64,000 nt of DNA from Nodosilinea sp. P-1105. Its GTDB lineage: Bacteria > Cyanobacteriota > Cyanobacteriia > Phormidesmidales > Phormidesmidaceae. The notes under the pieces are model-generated. The model searched no databases, was not told the DNA's origin, and saw only the letters and a program-made list of their open reading frames with translations. Shown one piece after another: positions 28,176-36,969 of the stretch. Every line of letters begins with the position of its first letter. Positions within the stretch are counted from its first letter, which is position 1. The translations under genes and the position numbers were made by a program. Location of the stretch: assembly GCF_012911975.1 (NCBI RefSeq), contig NZ_SMDQ01000006.1, forward strand, positions 62,001 through 126,000, written 5' to 3'.

Positions 28176-29294
28176 ATGGTACGTCGTTTCAGGCGATGGC
28201 AAACTGGTCGCAGGTTAGGGGGGGTAGGGGCCGCGATCGCGATCGCCAGTATCCCCTACACCGCTCAAGCGCAAACCCTGCCCCTCGATCGCCCCGAGAT
28301 TGTCCCCTCCGGCTCAGAGGTTAGGGCCGCCGCCCCCTTCCCGGAATCCTATGTATTGGGACCGGGCGATCGCATTCGGGTGGATATTTTTAACGTTCCA
28401 GAGTTCAGCGGTGCCGACAACGGCACCCACGAAGTTCTGCTGGATGGCACCCTGGCCCTACCCCTGGTGGGCTTGGTGGATGTGCAGGGATTGACCCTGG
28501 CCCAAACCCAGGAGGTACTAACCACCCACTACGCCACGTTGATGACCCGTCCCCCCCGGCTGACGGTGACCCTGCTGTCGGCCCGCCCGGTGCGGGTGGT
28601 GGTGGCTGGCGAGGTCAACCGACCGGGCACTTACACCATCAACCTGGACACCGAAACCGCTGGGGGGACGGGCAGTACCAGCCGTCAGTGGCCCACCCTG
28701 ACCCAGTTAATTCAAGAGGCTGGGGGCATTACTCAGCGAGCCGACGTGCGCCAGGTGCAAATTCGTCGCCCCCAGCGCCAGGGGGGGGAGGCCACCATCA
28801 CCGCTAACCTGTGGGATTTGATTCGCACGGGCGACATTGGTCAAGATCTGCGTCTGCGGGATGGGGACACGGTGGTTCTACCCACCGCCACGGCCCCCTC
28901 GGCCGAAGAGTCGGTGAGCCTATCGACCGCCAACTTTTCCCCCAGTGAAATACCGATTCAGGTGGTGGGGGAGGTGGCCCGCCCAGGCACGGTTGAACTG
29001 CCCGCCAATGCCACCCTCAACCAGGCCATTCTGTCGGCGGGGGGGTTTAGTAACAGTCGGGCCCGCACCTCGGTGGTTACCCTGGTGCGGCTCAACCCTG
29101 ATGGCACCGTGGAACAACGCGAGATCAATGTCGATCTAGCCAATGCCGCCGACAACGACAGCAATCCAGTGTTGCGGCCCAATGATGTGGTGATGGTCGA
29201 TCGCAATACCCTGGCCACCACGGGCGACACCCTGGGGGTAATCCTCAGTCCGCTGACGGCCTTGACAGCAATTCTGCGGCTGTTTGGGTTTTAG
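28176..29294 (+). CDS. Polysaccharide export protein, Wza-like (Poly_export and SLBB domains)
   Basis: A 372-residue exported protein. After a signal segment (residues about 10-33, ending AQAQ) it has the polysaccharide-export domain (YVLGPGDRIRVDIFNVPEFS; DGTLALPLVGLVDVQGLTL) and SLBB domains (VVVAGEVNRPGTYTIN; VVGEVARPGTVELPANATL). It would form part of the outer-membrane exit channel for a polysaccharide. It lacks the lipoprotein Cys of E. coli Wza, as do many cyanobacterial homologues. The tyrosine-kinase partner follows after a 600-bp gap. Confidence 0.92.
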   Translation: MVRRFRRWQTGRRLGGVGAAIAIASIPYTAQAQTLPLDRPEIVPSGSEVRAAAPFPESYVLGPGDRIRVDIFNVPEFSGADNGTHEVLLDGTLALPLVGLVDVQGLTLAQTQEVLTTHYATLMTRPPRLTVTLLSARPVRVVVAGEVNRPGTYTINLDTETAGGTGSTSRQWPTLTQLIQEAGGITQRADVRQVQIRRPQRQGGEATITANLWDLIRTGDIGQDLRLRDGDTVVLPTATAPSAEESVSLSTANFSPSEIPIQVVGEVARPGTVELPANATLNQAILSAGGFSNSRARTSVVTLVRLNPDGTVEQREINVDLANAADNDSNPVLRPNDVVMVDRNTLATTGDTLGVILSPLTALTAILRLFGF

Positions 29295-29894
29295 GTCAAT
29301 GCTCTGTCAAGCTAGACGTGACGGGTCAGCATGGCCTGCGGTGCACGGTCTACGGCTCGCCTGAAACCACGTACCGTGAACCGTGAACCCTAAGTCACAT
29401 TTCCCGTCATTATTTTTTGACTCAACCCTAGGATTGGCTGTGCGTCTAATCAACCCCACGAGAGGTGTTAAGTGCCAGGTTCTAGGTGTTAGGTGACTTC
29501 TAGGAAACTTTCTACCGAGTGGTGGGCAATGCCCACCCTACGAAAGCCACGATCGCTGACAACAAGCGGGATTGTCTTTCTCAGAAATCTCCTTAGGTAT
29601 CAGATGTATGGTAATCGCTTGATTCAAGCTGGATGAGTTCACTGTTGACGCCCAATGGGGCTTGGCCCGCCTGATTGCCCGCCCAAGGTTCTATCAACCC
29701 AGGCCTAGACATGGTACGTAGCGTCTTACTGATCAATCCGTTCGGGAAATTAGCGTTGATTTTAGAATTCTGCGCTATAAGTTGTAGGTCATTTGCCATT
29801 GACTTGATGGATATTCCCTGCAGCCACCCAGTCCTCATCCCTAGAATGTCTGAAGCCCCAGGTATGCCCATCCCTTGAGTTCTATCTCAGCATT
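29295..29894. other. Long gap with repeat R2 copy 2 and a short hairpin; otherwise nothing recognised
   Basis: This 600-bp stretch lies between the two export genes. It contains the second R2 copy (29303-29426) and the GGTGGGCA/TGCCCACC hairpin at 29521-29537. The rest, about 29540-29890, has no recognisable gene; a 92-codon minus-strand frame at 29593-29871 has no family resemblance and no ribosome site, so I do not call it. The promoter of the kinase gene is probably in the last 100 bp. Confidence 0.6.
29303..29426 (+). repeat. Dispersed repeat R2, copy 2
   Basis: It begins TCTGTCAAGCTAGACGTGAC and ends CATTATTTTTTGACTCAAC, matching the copy at 27021-27152 over both ends; the centre contains ACGGCTCGCCTGAAACC and CCGTGAACC motifs. 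It is found just after the wza-like stop codon. Confidence 0.85.
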
Positions 29895-32201
29895 ATGGCC
29901 TTTCCCAAGACATCTTCCCCCAGCCCCTTACAGCCCAGTGCTAATGGCAATGGCCATCATCACAATGGCTATTTGCCTGTCCCCGCCTCGCCAGTTGTAG
30001 TAGAAGCTGATGATGATTTTGACCTGGGCTACCTGGCCGGGGTACTTAAGCGCCGGGCCGTTACCTTTGTGGGGGTCACCCTACTGTCGTTGGGGGGGCT
30101 CACCCTGTGGCACCTGACCCGTCCCTCGGTTTACAGCGGTGGTTTTGATCTGCTGGTTGAACCGGTGACTGCCGCCAACGCCCTAGAGGGCGACCTGCTT
30201 AACCTATCATCCCAAGGGACGCGATCGGGGCTAGACTACACCAGTCAAATTCGGGTGCTGCGTAGCCCCGGCGTGCTCAACCCCATTCTTGAGGCGATTC
30301 AGCAACGTTACCCCGACATCACCTACAACACGCTGCTGAATAACCTGACCATCAACCGGGATGGGGAATCTAAAGTACTGCGGGTTAACTATCGGGAACA
30401 AGATCCAGAGGTGGCGGCCTTTGTGCTCAGCCAACTGGCCGAGGGATTTATTGACTACAGCGTGCAGGACCGCCAGGCGGAACTGCGGCGGGGATTGATC
30501 TTCCTGGATGAGCAACTGGACGAAAAGTGGCAAGAGGTGGCGACAATTGAAGACGACCTGAGTGACTTTCAAAAACAGTACGACTTAGTTGACGTCAACG
30601 CCGCCAGTGAAAGTGTGACCCAGCGCCTGAACCAAATGCAAGCCAACCAGGAAGGATTGCGGGTGGAGCTAGCCTCCCAAATTTCCCTCTACAACGCCCT
30701 GCAAGACCAGGTGGGATTTCAGCCCAGTACGGCGGTTCGGGTGGCAAACCTGAGCGAGTCGCCCACCTACCAGCGGCTGCTGAGCGACCTGCGGGAGGTG
30801 GAGCAATCCATTGCCAGTGAGTTAGCCCGATTCCAGGCGGATACGCCGATGGTGGAAGCCCTGGACGATCAACGACAGCAGTTGTTGCCCCTGCTGGAGG
30901 CAGAAGCCAACCGGGTGCTAGCCGCCAACACCGAGGTGGATCACGACAGCCTGGGCCACCAGGGGTCAGTCAGCCGGGAGCTGATGCAGCAATTGGTGGA
31001 TGCGGCTAACCAGGTGGAGGTCTTGCGCACCCAAGACCAGGCCATTTCCCAGGTCACCCAACAATTGCAAGGGGAAATTCAGCGGCTGGCAGATTTATCT
31101 CGCTCTTATCAGCAGATTGCCCGGGAGCTGGCTGTCACCGAAGACAGCCTCAACCAGTTGCTGACTAGCCGTCAAGATTTACGGTTTAAGATGGCCCAGC
31201 AAACCTCCCCCTGGCAATTGGTGTCGCCTCTAAACCAGGCCAGTGTGGTGCCGGTCACCAACCTGCCCCGCAACCTGCTGTTGAGTACTGTCATTAGCCT
31301 ACTGTTGGGGGGGGCCGCTGCCCTGCTGCGGGACAAGTTTGACCAGGTGTTCCATGACGCTGAAGAGCTGAGCAAGGTGACCCGGCTGCCCAACCTGGCC
31401 CTGGTGCCCGAATCCCCTGGACTAGAGCAGCGATCGCTATTAATGAACCCGCGCCTGGTCTCCACCATGGAAGAGGTGCTGGTGCAACACCAGGGGGACA
31501 GCAGTCCCTACACTTCCTTTAGTTTTACCGAGGCGTTTTACTCCCTCGATGCCAACCTGCGCTTGCTGAGTTCGGATGCGCCGATTCAGCTGGTGGTGTT
31601 TACCTCATCGGTGCCGGGGGAGGGTAAGTCGACCATTTGTGCCCACCTGGCGATCGCCTCTGCCAACATGGGACGCCGGGTGTTGCTGATCGATGGGGAC
31701 ATGCGTAAGCCCTCCCAACACCTGATGTTCGAGGTGCCGAATCACCTGGGCCTGAGCGACCTGATTACCCAGCCCCAAGAGCCCCTGCCGGATTTTGTCA
31801 AACCGATTACCGGTAACCCCAACCTGCATTTGCTCACCGCCGGGACCCAGCCCCCGGCCCCTGGGCGGCTGCTATCGTCCCGCAAGATGCAGCACATCAC
31901 TGAGCAATATCGCCGCCACTACGATCTGATTATTTTTGACACCCCCCCGTTGGCCGGCATGATTGATGCCAAGTTGATTGCCGCCCAGGCCGATGGGTTG
32001 CTGCTGGTCAGTCGTCTGCACAAAACCGCTCGCCAGGATGTGCAACGGGTGATGACAGACCTGGGCAATACGGTCCAGGCCCCCCTGCTGGGGGTGGTGG
32101 TGAATGGGGTGGTGAAGCGCCGCCAGCGGGATGACTATGCCGACTATTACGGCTACTACGGTAGGGCCAGAGGGCCACTGGCGGTGAGTGGTCGTCGGTA
32201 A
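29895..32201 (+). CDS. Polysaccharide co-polymerase with tyrosine autokinase domain (Wzc-like)
   Basis: A 768-residue BY-kinase/PCP2a protein. It has a Wzz-type N-terminus with TM1 around residues 55-72, a long periplasmic coiled-coil region with GNVR-type sequence (residues about 190-440), TM2 around residues 455-475 and a cytoplasmic P-loop kinase. The kinase shows Walker A SSVPGEGKSTICAHLA, Walker A' RVLLIDGDMRKPS and Walker B YDLIIFDTPPLAG. The C-terminus has a Tyr cluster (DDYADYYGYYGRARG), the usual autophosphorylation site. With the Wza-like protein it controls polymer length and export across the envelope. Confidence 0.93.
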   Translation: MAFPKTSSPSPLQPSANGNGHHHNGYLPVPASPVVVEADDDFDLGYLAGVLKRRAVTFVGVTLLSLGGLTLWHLTRPSVYSGGFDLLVEPVTAANALEGDLLNLSSQGTRSGLDYTSQIRVLRSPGVLNPILEAIQQRYPDITYNTLLNNLTINRDGESKVLRVNYREQDPEVAAFVLSQLAEGFIDYSVQDRQAELRRGLIFLDEQLDEKWQEVATIEDDLSDFQKQYDLVDVNAASESVTQRLNQMQANQEGLRVELASQISLYNALQDQVGFQPSTAVRVANLSESPTYQRLLSDLREVEQSIASELARFQADTPMVEALDDQRQQLLPLLEAEANRVLAANTEVDHDSLGHQGSVSRELMQQLVDAANQVEVLRTQDQAISQVTQQLQGEIQRLADLSRSYQQIARELAVTEDSLNQLLTSRQDLRFKMAQQTSPWQLVSPLNQASVVPVTNLPRNLLLSTVISLLLGGAAALLRDKFDQVFHDAEELSKVTRLPNLALVPESPGLEQRSLLMNPRLVSTMEEVLVQHQGDSSPYTSFSFTEAFYSLDANLRLLSSDAPIQLVVFTSSVPGEGKSTICAHLAIASANMGRRVLLIDGDMRKPSQHLMFEVPNHLGLSDLITQPQEPLPDFVKPITGNPNLHLLTAGTQPPAPGRLLSSRKMQHITEQYRRHYDLIIFDTPPLAGMIDAKLIAAQADGLLLVSRLHKTARQDVQRVMTDLGNTVQAPLLGVVVNGVVKRRQRDDYADYYGYYGRARGPLAVSGRR

Positions 32202-32279
32202 GGGGCTGTACTTTACGGCGCGTCGTTGAGGCGCGGCATTGAGGAGCATCGAGGATTCAGGCATGAGGAGTGAACGATT

Positions 32280-34205
32280 ATGACCCGCAATTCAAAAACC
32301 TTAGTGACCGGTGGGCTATTGGGCCTGGCGGGGTTAGGGCTGTTGCCCAAAGCCGCCGAGGCCCAAACCCCGGACACCCCCCTAGAGGTGGACCCGGCCG
32401 CAGGGGCGGCAGTAGCCGAGAACCCCCACCCGGTGGCGGTGCCCGAACCAGCGGCCCAAACCAGTGCCCCCCAGGTTGACCCCGACGATGCCCCCCAGCC
32501 CGCCTGGTCCCCAGCCCTTGATCAAACGGCACCGCCACCGGAGCCTGTGGCCCTGGCCCCGAAGCCAGACCCTGGGGCGAAGGCGAAGGTCCCTCCCCTG
32601 GCTGCCTCCTTGAGTCTGGCTGCAACCGTTGAGGAGAGCCCTGAGGCCGCTCCCCAGGCCACTACGCCGACGACGGTGACGGCATCGATGACAGATAGGC
32701 CCGACAGTTCCTCTATCCCTGAGGTAGCCTCCAAATTGGCTCCCGAGTCGGCCTCTGAGGCAGCGCCAGCGCCCGGGGCCAAGGCTCCGTCCGATCAACT
32801 GGCACCGTCAGAGACCGCGGCCAACCCGACGGTTGATCCCGCTGCCCCGGCGATCGCGCGGCTGACCCACCCCGAACCCCCGATCCCCTCAGTGGCCGTG
32901 CCCATGCCCGCTGCGCCGACGGCGGCGGATGCCATGCCCCAGGTACGGATCTCAACCCCGGCCCGGTCCCAGCCCGCCAGTTCCCCGGACGCCACCCCAG
33001 CGATCGCCGATCGCCCGATCGCTGCGGCTGACCCCAGCCCCACCGCAGAGCAGCCCCAGGAGGTCTCGGTTGAGGCGATCGCGGCCCGAATTCAACGCTC
33101 CCAGGCCATTGCCCGCGCCCCCATCCCCCAGGTACCGACCCGCCGGGTGAGCCGCCAGGAACCCCAACTGCCGGTGTTGCCCATCGCTGGGACGCCCCCA
33201 ACCTCGACGACCCCAGCTCAGGCCACCGAGCCGCCATTGTCCCCTCGGGTTACCGCCGTGGCCCCCGTGGCCCCTAACCCCAAGCCAGCCCTGTCTCCCC
33301 GCCGGGTGGAGCTACCTGCCTTTGTCACCCATACCAGCCAGCCCCAGGCCGATCGGGCTACCCCTGGGGGGCCTCGGGGGCCGCGATCGCAGCCTTCTAC
33401 CGCAGCCGCTGACTTAATCGCCCAGGCCCCCACGGACCTCGCCCAGGCCCCTGAAGACGAGGCAACAGCCGAGCAAATTCGCCAGGACCTGCGGGTCGAC
33501 CCCCTCACCGTACCGGGCACCCCCCCCCGCACCTATCCCCCCTCCCCCAATGCCGGTATTCCCTCTGCCTTTGGGGCCGAGTGGGGCGACGTTTTTGCCA
33601 GTGCCACCCTGGCTGGGGCAGACCGGGTGCGCACCGAAGCGGATGGCAGTTTGTCCGTGGGGCTGGGGCTAGGGGATGCCCGATCGTTAGTGGGGGTAGA
33701 ACTGGCCTATAACATCCTCAGCATCAGACGGTTTGCAGAAAACGGCAACTTTGATGTGAAAGTGCACCGTCAACTCTACCGGGATGACCAAACCCAGGTG
33801 GCGGCGGCCCTGGGCTGGAATAACTTCGCCCGCTATGGGTCCAATGCGGTCAATACCGAATCCAGCCCCTATGGCATGGTCAGTGCTGCCCACTTACTCC
33901 AGCCTGAGCACCCCACCAACCGCTTACCGATTACCGGCACCCTGGGGGTAGGGGGCGGTGACTTTAGTACTGATAACAGCGATGTGGGGGTGATTGCCGG
34001 GGTCGGACTACAGGTCCATCCCCAAATGTCGGTGAATGCTGCCTGGAGTGGGGTGGGGCTGAATGTGGGCACCTCCCTGGTGATATCCCCCACCGTGCCC
34101 CTGACCCTGACCATGACCTACGGAGATATCACCAACAACACGGCGGCAGGCTCGGTCGCGGTTGTTACTCTGGGCTATGGATTTCGGGCTAGTCCCCGAT
34201 TTTAG
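32280..34205 (+). CDS. Outer-membrane protein with long Pro/Ala-rich region and C-terminal beta-barrel
   Basis: A 641-residue protein I do not recognise by name. Residues 1-29 are a signal peptide ending AEAQ. Residues about 30-420 are very rich in Pro and Ala (many PAPG, EPAAQ, APIPQVP runs) and look disordered and wall-spanning. Residues about 440-641 alternate hydrophobic and polar residues like a beta-barrel (SLSVGLGLGDARSLVGVELA; QTQVAAALGWNNFARYG) and end in Phe, as outer-membrane proteins do. It follows the export kinase by 78 bp and probably shares its transcript. Role in polysaccharide attachment or export is inferred from position only. Confidence 0.75.
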   Translation: MTRNSKTLVTGGLLGLAGLGLLPKAAEAQTPDTPLEVDPAAGAAVAENPHPVAVPEPAAQTSAPQVDPDDAPQPAWSPALDQTAPPPEPVALAPKPDPGAKAKVPPLAASLSLAATVEESPEAAPQATTPTTVTASMTDRPDSSSIPEVASKLAPESASEAAPAPGAKAPSDQLAPSETAANPTVDPAAPAIARLTHPEPPIPSVAVPMPAAPTAADAMPQVRISTPARSQPASSPDATPAIADRPIAAADPSPTAEQPQEVSVEAIAARIQRSQAIARAPIPQVPTRRVSRQEPQLPVLPIAGTPPTSTTPAQATEPPLSPRVTAVAPVAPNPKPALSPRRVELPAFVTHTSQPQADRATPGGPRGPRSQPSTAAADLIAQAPTDLAQAPEDEATAEQIRQDLRVDPLTVPGTPPRTYPPSPNAGIPSAFGAEWGDVFASATLAGADRVRTEADGSLSVGLGLGDARSLVGVELAYNILSIRRFAENGNFDVKVHRQLYRDDQTQVAAALGWNNFARYGSNAVNTESSPYGMVSAAHLLQPEHPTNRLPITGTLGVGGGDFSTDNSDVGVIAGVGLQVHPQMSVNAAWSGVGLNVGTSLVISPTVPLTLTMTYGDITNNTAAGSVAVVTLGYGFRASPRF

Positions 34206-34311
34206 CCCGAGTTAACCTTCCAGGCCTCAGTCCACCTGATAGTGACGATACCTGCGGCTGACGATACCTGGGACTTAGGGCTAACGGGCTACGGCCTGCG
34301 GTTCAAAGCCA

Positions 34312-34483
34312 GCCCTAAACCGTAAACCCTAAACCCTAAACCGTAAACCCTAAACCGTGAACCGTAAACCCTAAACCGTGAACCGTAAACCCTAAACCGT
34401 GAACCGTAAACCCTAAACCGTGAACCGTAAACCGTAAACCCTAAACCGTGAACCGTAAACCCTAAACCGTGAACCGTAAACCC
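34312..34483. repeat. Telomere-like heptamer tandem repeat with a 21-bp higher-order unit
   Basis: About 170 bp between two secreted-protein genes consist of 7-bp units CCCTAAA, CCGTGAA and CCGTAAA. In most of the array they alternate in that order, giving a 21-bp higher-order repeat. CCCTAAA is by chance the plant telomere unit; in this setting it is an intergenic slippage repeat related to the CCGTGAACC motifs inside R2. Confidence 0.95.
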
Positions 34484-34537
34484 TTGTCTTGTCTACCGTT
34501 AAACCTCTGTTAAGCCACCATTCTTTAACCTATCGCC

Positions 34538-35470
34538 ATGAAACCATCTGTGAGTATCACCCTTAGGTCTATTGGTCTGATGAGTGCGATCGCTGGGCTC
34601 TGGTTGGGGGCTATGGCTCCCAGCTGGGCCGGCAAAGGGGCCGCTGGAATCGGCAGTGGGGTCACCACTGGCGGGTCGGGGCCTCTGACCATCGGGGCCT
34701 CTGACCTGGGCGGATTAGATTGGCTAGTATCTGCTTCCCCCAATGCCAGCTTTGACCCCCTGACCAGCACCCTACGGCTTACCGCCGCCGCCCAGGACTC
34801 ATTAAACCAAACTGGAATCGGGCTCTTGCCAGGGCTACAGACCGACCGGCCAACCCTGTCCCTGGTGCTGACCAACCCGCTCACCATCGACCTGGATAGC
34901 GCCACCCCATTCACCCAGGGCATCTCCGGTGCGCCCACCACCCCACGGCAGGCGGCAGAGGGGGCCGCTACGGCGATCGCGGCAGGCAATAACACCACCC
35001 TGACCACCACCGAGGGTAGCCTGACCATTCCGGCGGTCAGCCCCAGCCCGGTCAACCCAGACCAGGTCAGCACCACCGTCACCTACACCCCCGAGGTCGG
35101 CGATCCAACCACCGTCACCCTCACCGGTACGGTAGAACAAGTGGCCAATGCCGCCGCCTTGTTAGCCGCTGCCGCCGCCGCTGGGATTGCCCCTGACCAG
35201 GTATCGGCCCTGGTGGGCATAGCCCTTGCCGGGGTGGACTATGCCCTGGTGGTTACCCTGCTCAACCAGGTAGCCGGTTTACTAGAGGAGGACGAGATCC
35301 TGGCCGACATTGACGCCAGCCAACTGGAGGCGGCCATTCGCGCCTATAACCAAATTTTAGAAACCAGTGACTTAGACACCCTGCAACAGTTGAGTAACGA
35401 CCCAGATTTTGTCGCCCTGGGACAGATGTTAAGTAATTTGCGGGCGGCCATAGACGCCCCGACTAGCTAG
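34538..35470 (+). CDS. Secreted hypothetical protein
   Basis: A 310-residue exported protein, not recognised. It has a signal peptide (residues 1-31, ending SWA), a Gly/Thr-rich beta region (residues about 35-180) with many TxTxT strands, and a helical C-terminal half with an Ala-rich segment (VANAALLAAAAAAGIAPDQ) and acidic helices (LLEEDEILADIDASQLEAAI). Its position after the export block suggests a surface or periplasmic protein linked to it, but the repeat array between them may separate the transcripts. Confidence 0.7.
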   Translation: MKPSVSITLRSIGLMSAIAGLWLGAMAPSWAGKGAAGIGSGVTTGGSGPLTIGASDLGGLDWLVSASPNASFDPLTSTLRLTAAAQDSLNQTGIGLLPGLQTDRPTLSLVLTNPLTIDLDSATPFTQGISGAPTTPRQAAEGAATAIAAGNNTTLTTTEGSLTIPAVSPSPVNPDQVSTTVTYTPEVGDPTTVTLTGTVEQVANAAALLAAAAAAGIAPDQVSALVGIALAGVDYALVVTLLNQVAGLLEEDEILADIDASQLEAAIRAYNQILETSDLDTLQQLSNDPDFVALGQMLSNLRAAIDAPTS

Positions 35471-35892
35471 TAGTTTGTCAAGATCCCAGGGTGCTTGGCT
35501 GATTGACCATAAGCTTGGGGATACTGAGGGTAGAAACCTGGGATCTGTACGGGTACTTTAGGTGACAGTGGTAGTTGCCAACAGAGATCAGAAACGCTTA
35601 AAAAAAATCTAAAAACTTACTGTATTTCTTTGGCAGAATAAGCTATCCTTCTGGAGACTTTATCGCCCTGGTCAGGGTGTAGCGTTTGTGATCTGGCAAC
35701 TAAACCCCTACCCTTTACGTCTGTGGGTAGATAACGTCGTTCTGCTTAGCTGATACGCTATGCCTCACCTCTTCCAGCGAAGCTTAGTTTCATTGGTCGT
35801 GCCTGGTTCAAGCTGAATTTGAGGGTTTAAGTGTTGTCTCTAGCATAAACAATGGGCAATAGAAACTAAGGTGCCTGAGCACTAAATCAAAT

Positions 35893-35966
35893 CTAAACCA
35901 GATCCAAGTCCTAACCTGGCGTTCTGCCTTTAGGAAAACTCCAGTTCTCGAGCTGAGTTTGGGATG
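35893..35966 (+). repeat. Dispersed AAACCAGATCC repeat, long copy 1
   Basis: It starts CTAAACCAGATCCAAGTCC and continues through TCTGCCTTTAGGAAAACTCC to GGGATG. About three quarters of its bases match the copy at 36174-36246. Shorter copies occur at 17824 and 28016. Confidence 0.75.
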
Positions 35967-36173
35967 TGTTAGCTTCACTTTTCCAAAAACTTGCTTTGCC
36001 AGCAGATTGATGTCTATGCCCTAGCCTGCTGCCCAATACCTAGCATTGAAGCAAAAATTTGTTGCCCTCTTTCCAGGAAAATAACTTTTTCATCGCTATT
36101 TCACATTTGATTATGGCTACCTTATCAACCCTTGACAAGTTTCCATGGAGCACTAATTCTTACCAAGTAAAAA

Positions 36174-36246
36174 TAAACCAGATCCAAATCCAGACCTGGA
36201 TGTCTGCCTGTGGGAAAACTCCAGATCCCGGGCTGGAATTGGTATA
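36174..36246 (+). repeat. Dispersed AAACCAGATCC repeat, long copy 2
   Basis: It starts TAAACCAGATCCAAATCCAG and ends GGAATTGGTATAA. CCAGATCCAAATCCAG and the downstream CTGGAATTGG can pair imperfectly. It ends 58 bp before the next gene, so it may lie in its leader. Confidence 0.75.
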
Positions 36247-36304
36247 ACACGCTTATTGACTTAAGTAACGTTCGTTAAACCCATCCTAGTTTCTGGATAG
36301 ACCT

Positions 36305-36733
36305 GTGACTCAACGACGACAGCGTAACCGCAAGCGATCGCAGCGACGGGCTATCTACTGCCCCGTCCACGGCACCTGCCTGACCAGCGTCAGCCAAAAG
36401 CACCCCCTCTATGCCAGCAAAGCGGAACAGTTGCAGCAGCGGGGCTATAACCGCAAGCGCGCCCTGACCGTCATCGCCGGTTACGGCACCATTCCCTTAG
36501 TCGGGGAATGGCTGGAGGCCTTTTGGTGTGAAGACTGTCAAGAAAGTCGGTGGTACCATGTGCGCAAATCTGAGGGCAACGTTTACCAGGTAACCCTAGC
36601 CCCCGAGCACCTGTGGCTGCACGCCAGCGGGGTGATCTTGCCGACAGGTAACCCGTCTGCCGGAGAATTCACCCGCCGCCAGGCCCGGCAAACCCAATTC
36701 AATGGCATCAAAGATTTTCGTCGCATTGGCTAA
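36305..36733 (+). CDS. Conserved cyanobacterial protein with Cys pairs (putative zinc-binding)
   Basis: A 142-residue protein starting at GTG 36305. It has a very basic N-terminus (TQRRQRNRKRSQRRA), then IYCPVHGTCLTS and FWCEDCQESRWY; the four Cys residues plus His could bind zinc. The central AYGTIPLVGEWLEAF-like segment reads GYGTIPLVGEWLEAFWC. I recognise it as a conserved cyanobacterial type of unknown function, perhaps nucleic-acid binding because of the basic tail and Cys pairs. Confidence 0.7.
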   Translation: MTQRRQRNRKRSQRRAIYCPVHGTCLTSVSQKHPLYASKAEQLQQRGYNRKRALTVIAGYGTIPLVGEWLEAFWCEDCQESRWYHVRKSEGNVYQVTLAPEHLWLHASGVILPTGNPSAGEFTRRQARQTQFNGIKDFRRIG

Positions 36734-36969
36734 ACCTGATATACCATAAGGCGCAACTGCTCAAACGAACTTTACACAACTCGACGGTTCTTCAAAGACC
36801 CTTTATCCTAAATACTTGACTTTTGCGAAGCGGGCTTCGATGGTCGTTACGATCTCAGTCTCTTCCCCGTAGCCCCACCCAGGGGCCGTATGACAGAAGG
36901 AGTGTGCTTAATCGGTTTAGCGGTGGCGGATGTTAACGTATCCCTATCACGTATCCCTATGGTGAGCCT

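Larger units (their letters stand above)
35471..36304. other. 830-bp intergenic region with two dispersed repeats
   Basis: It contains two related copies of the AAACCAGATCC repeat, at about 35893-35966 and 36174-36246, each about 73 bp with the order CCAGATCCAA ... ACCTGG ... TCTGCCT ... GGAAAACTCCAG. The rest is AT-rich without a gene I can support. TTGACTTAAG at 36258-36267 could be part of the promoter of the next gene. Confidence 0.65.

Noticed and set aside
29593-29871. A 92-codon minus-strand frame between the export genes
   Set aside because: No ribosome site, no recognisable motif, no coupling to neighbours.
32278-33532. Several long minus- and plus-strand frames over the Pro/Ala-rich gene
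   Set aside because: GC-rich Pro/Ala codons leave few stops in other frames; only the 641-codon frame has a signal peptide and a barrel-like end.
34312-34483. The CCCTAAA array as a true telomere or chromosome end
   Set aside because: It is internal, flanked by ordinary genes on both sides and mixed with CCGTGAA/CCGTAAA units; it is a slippage repeat.
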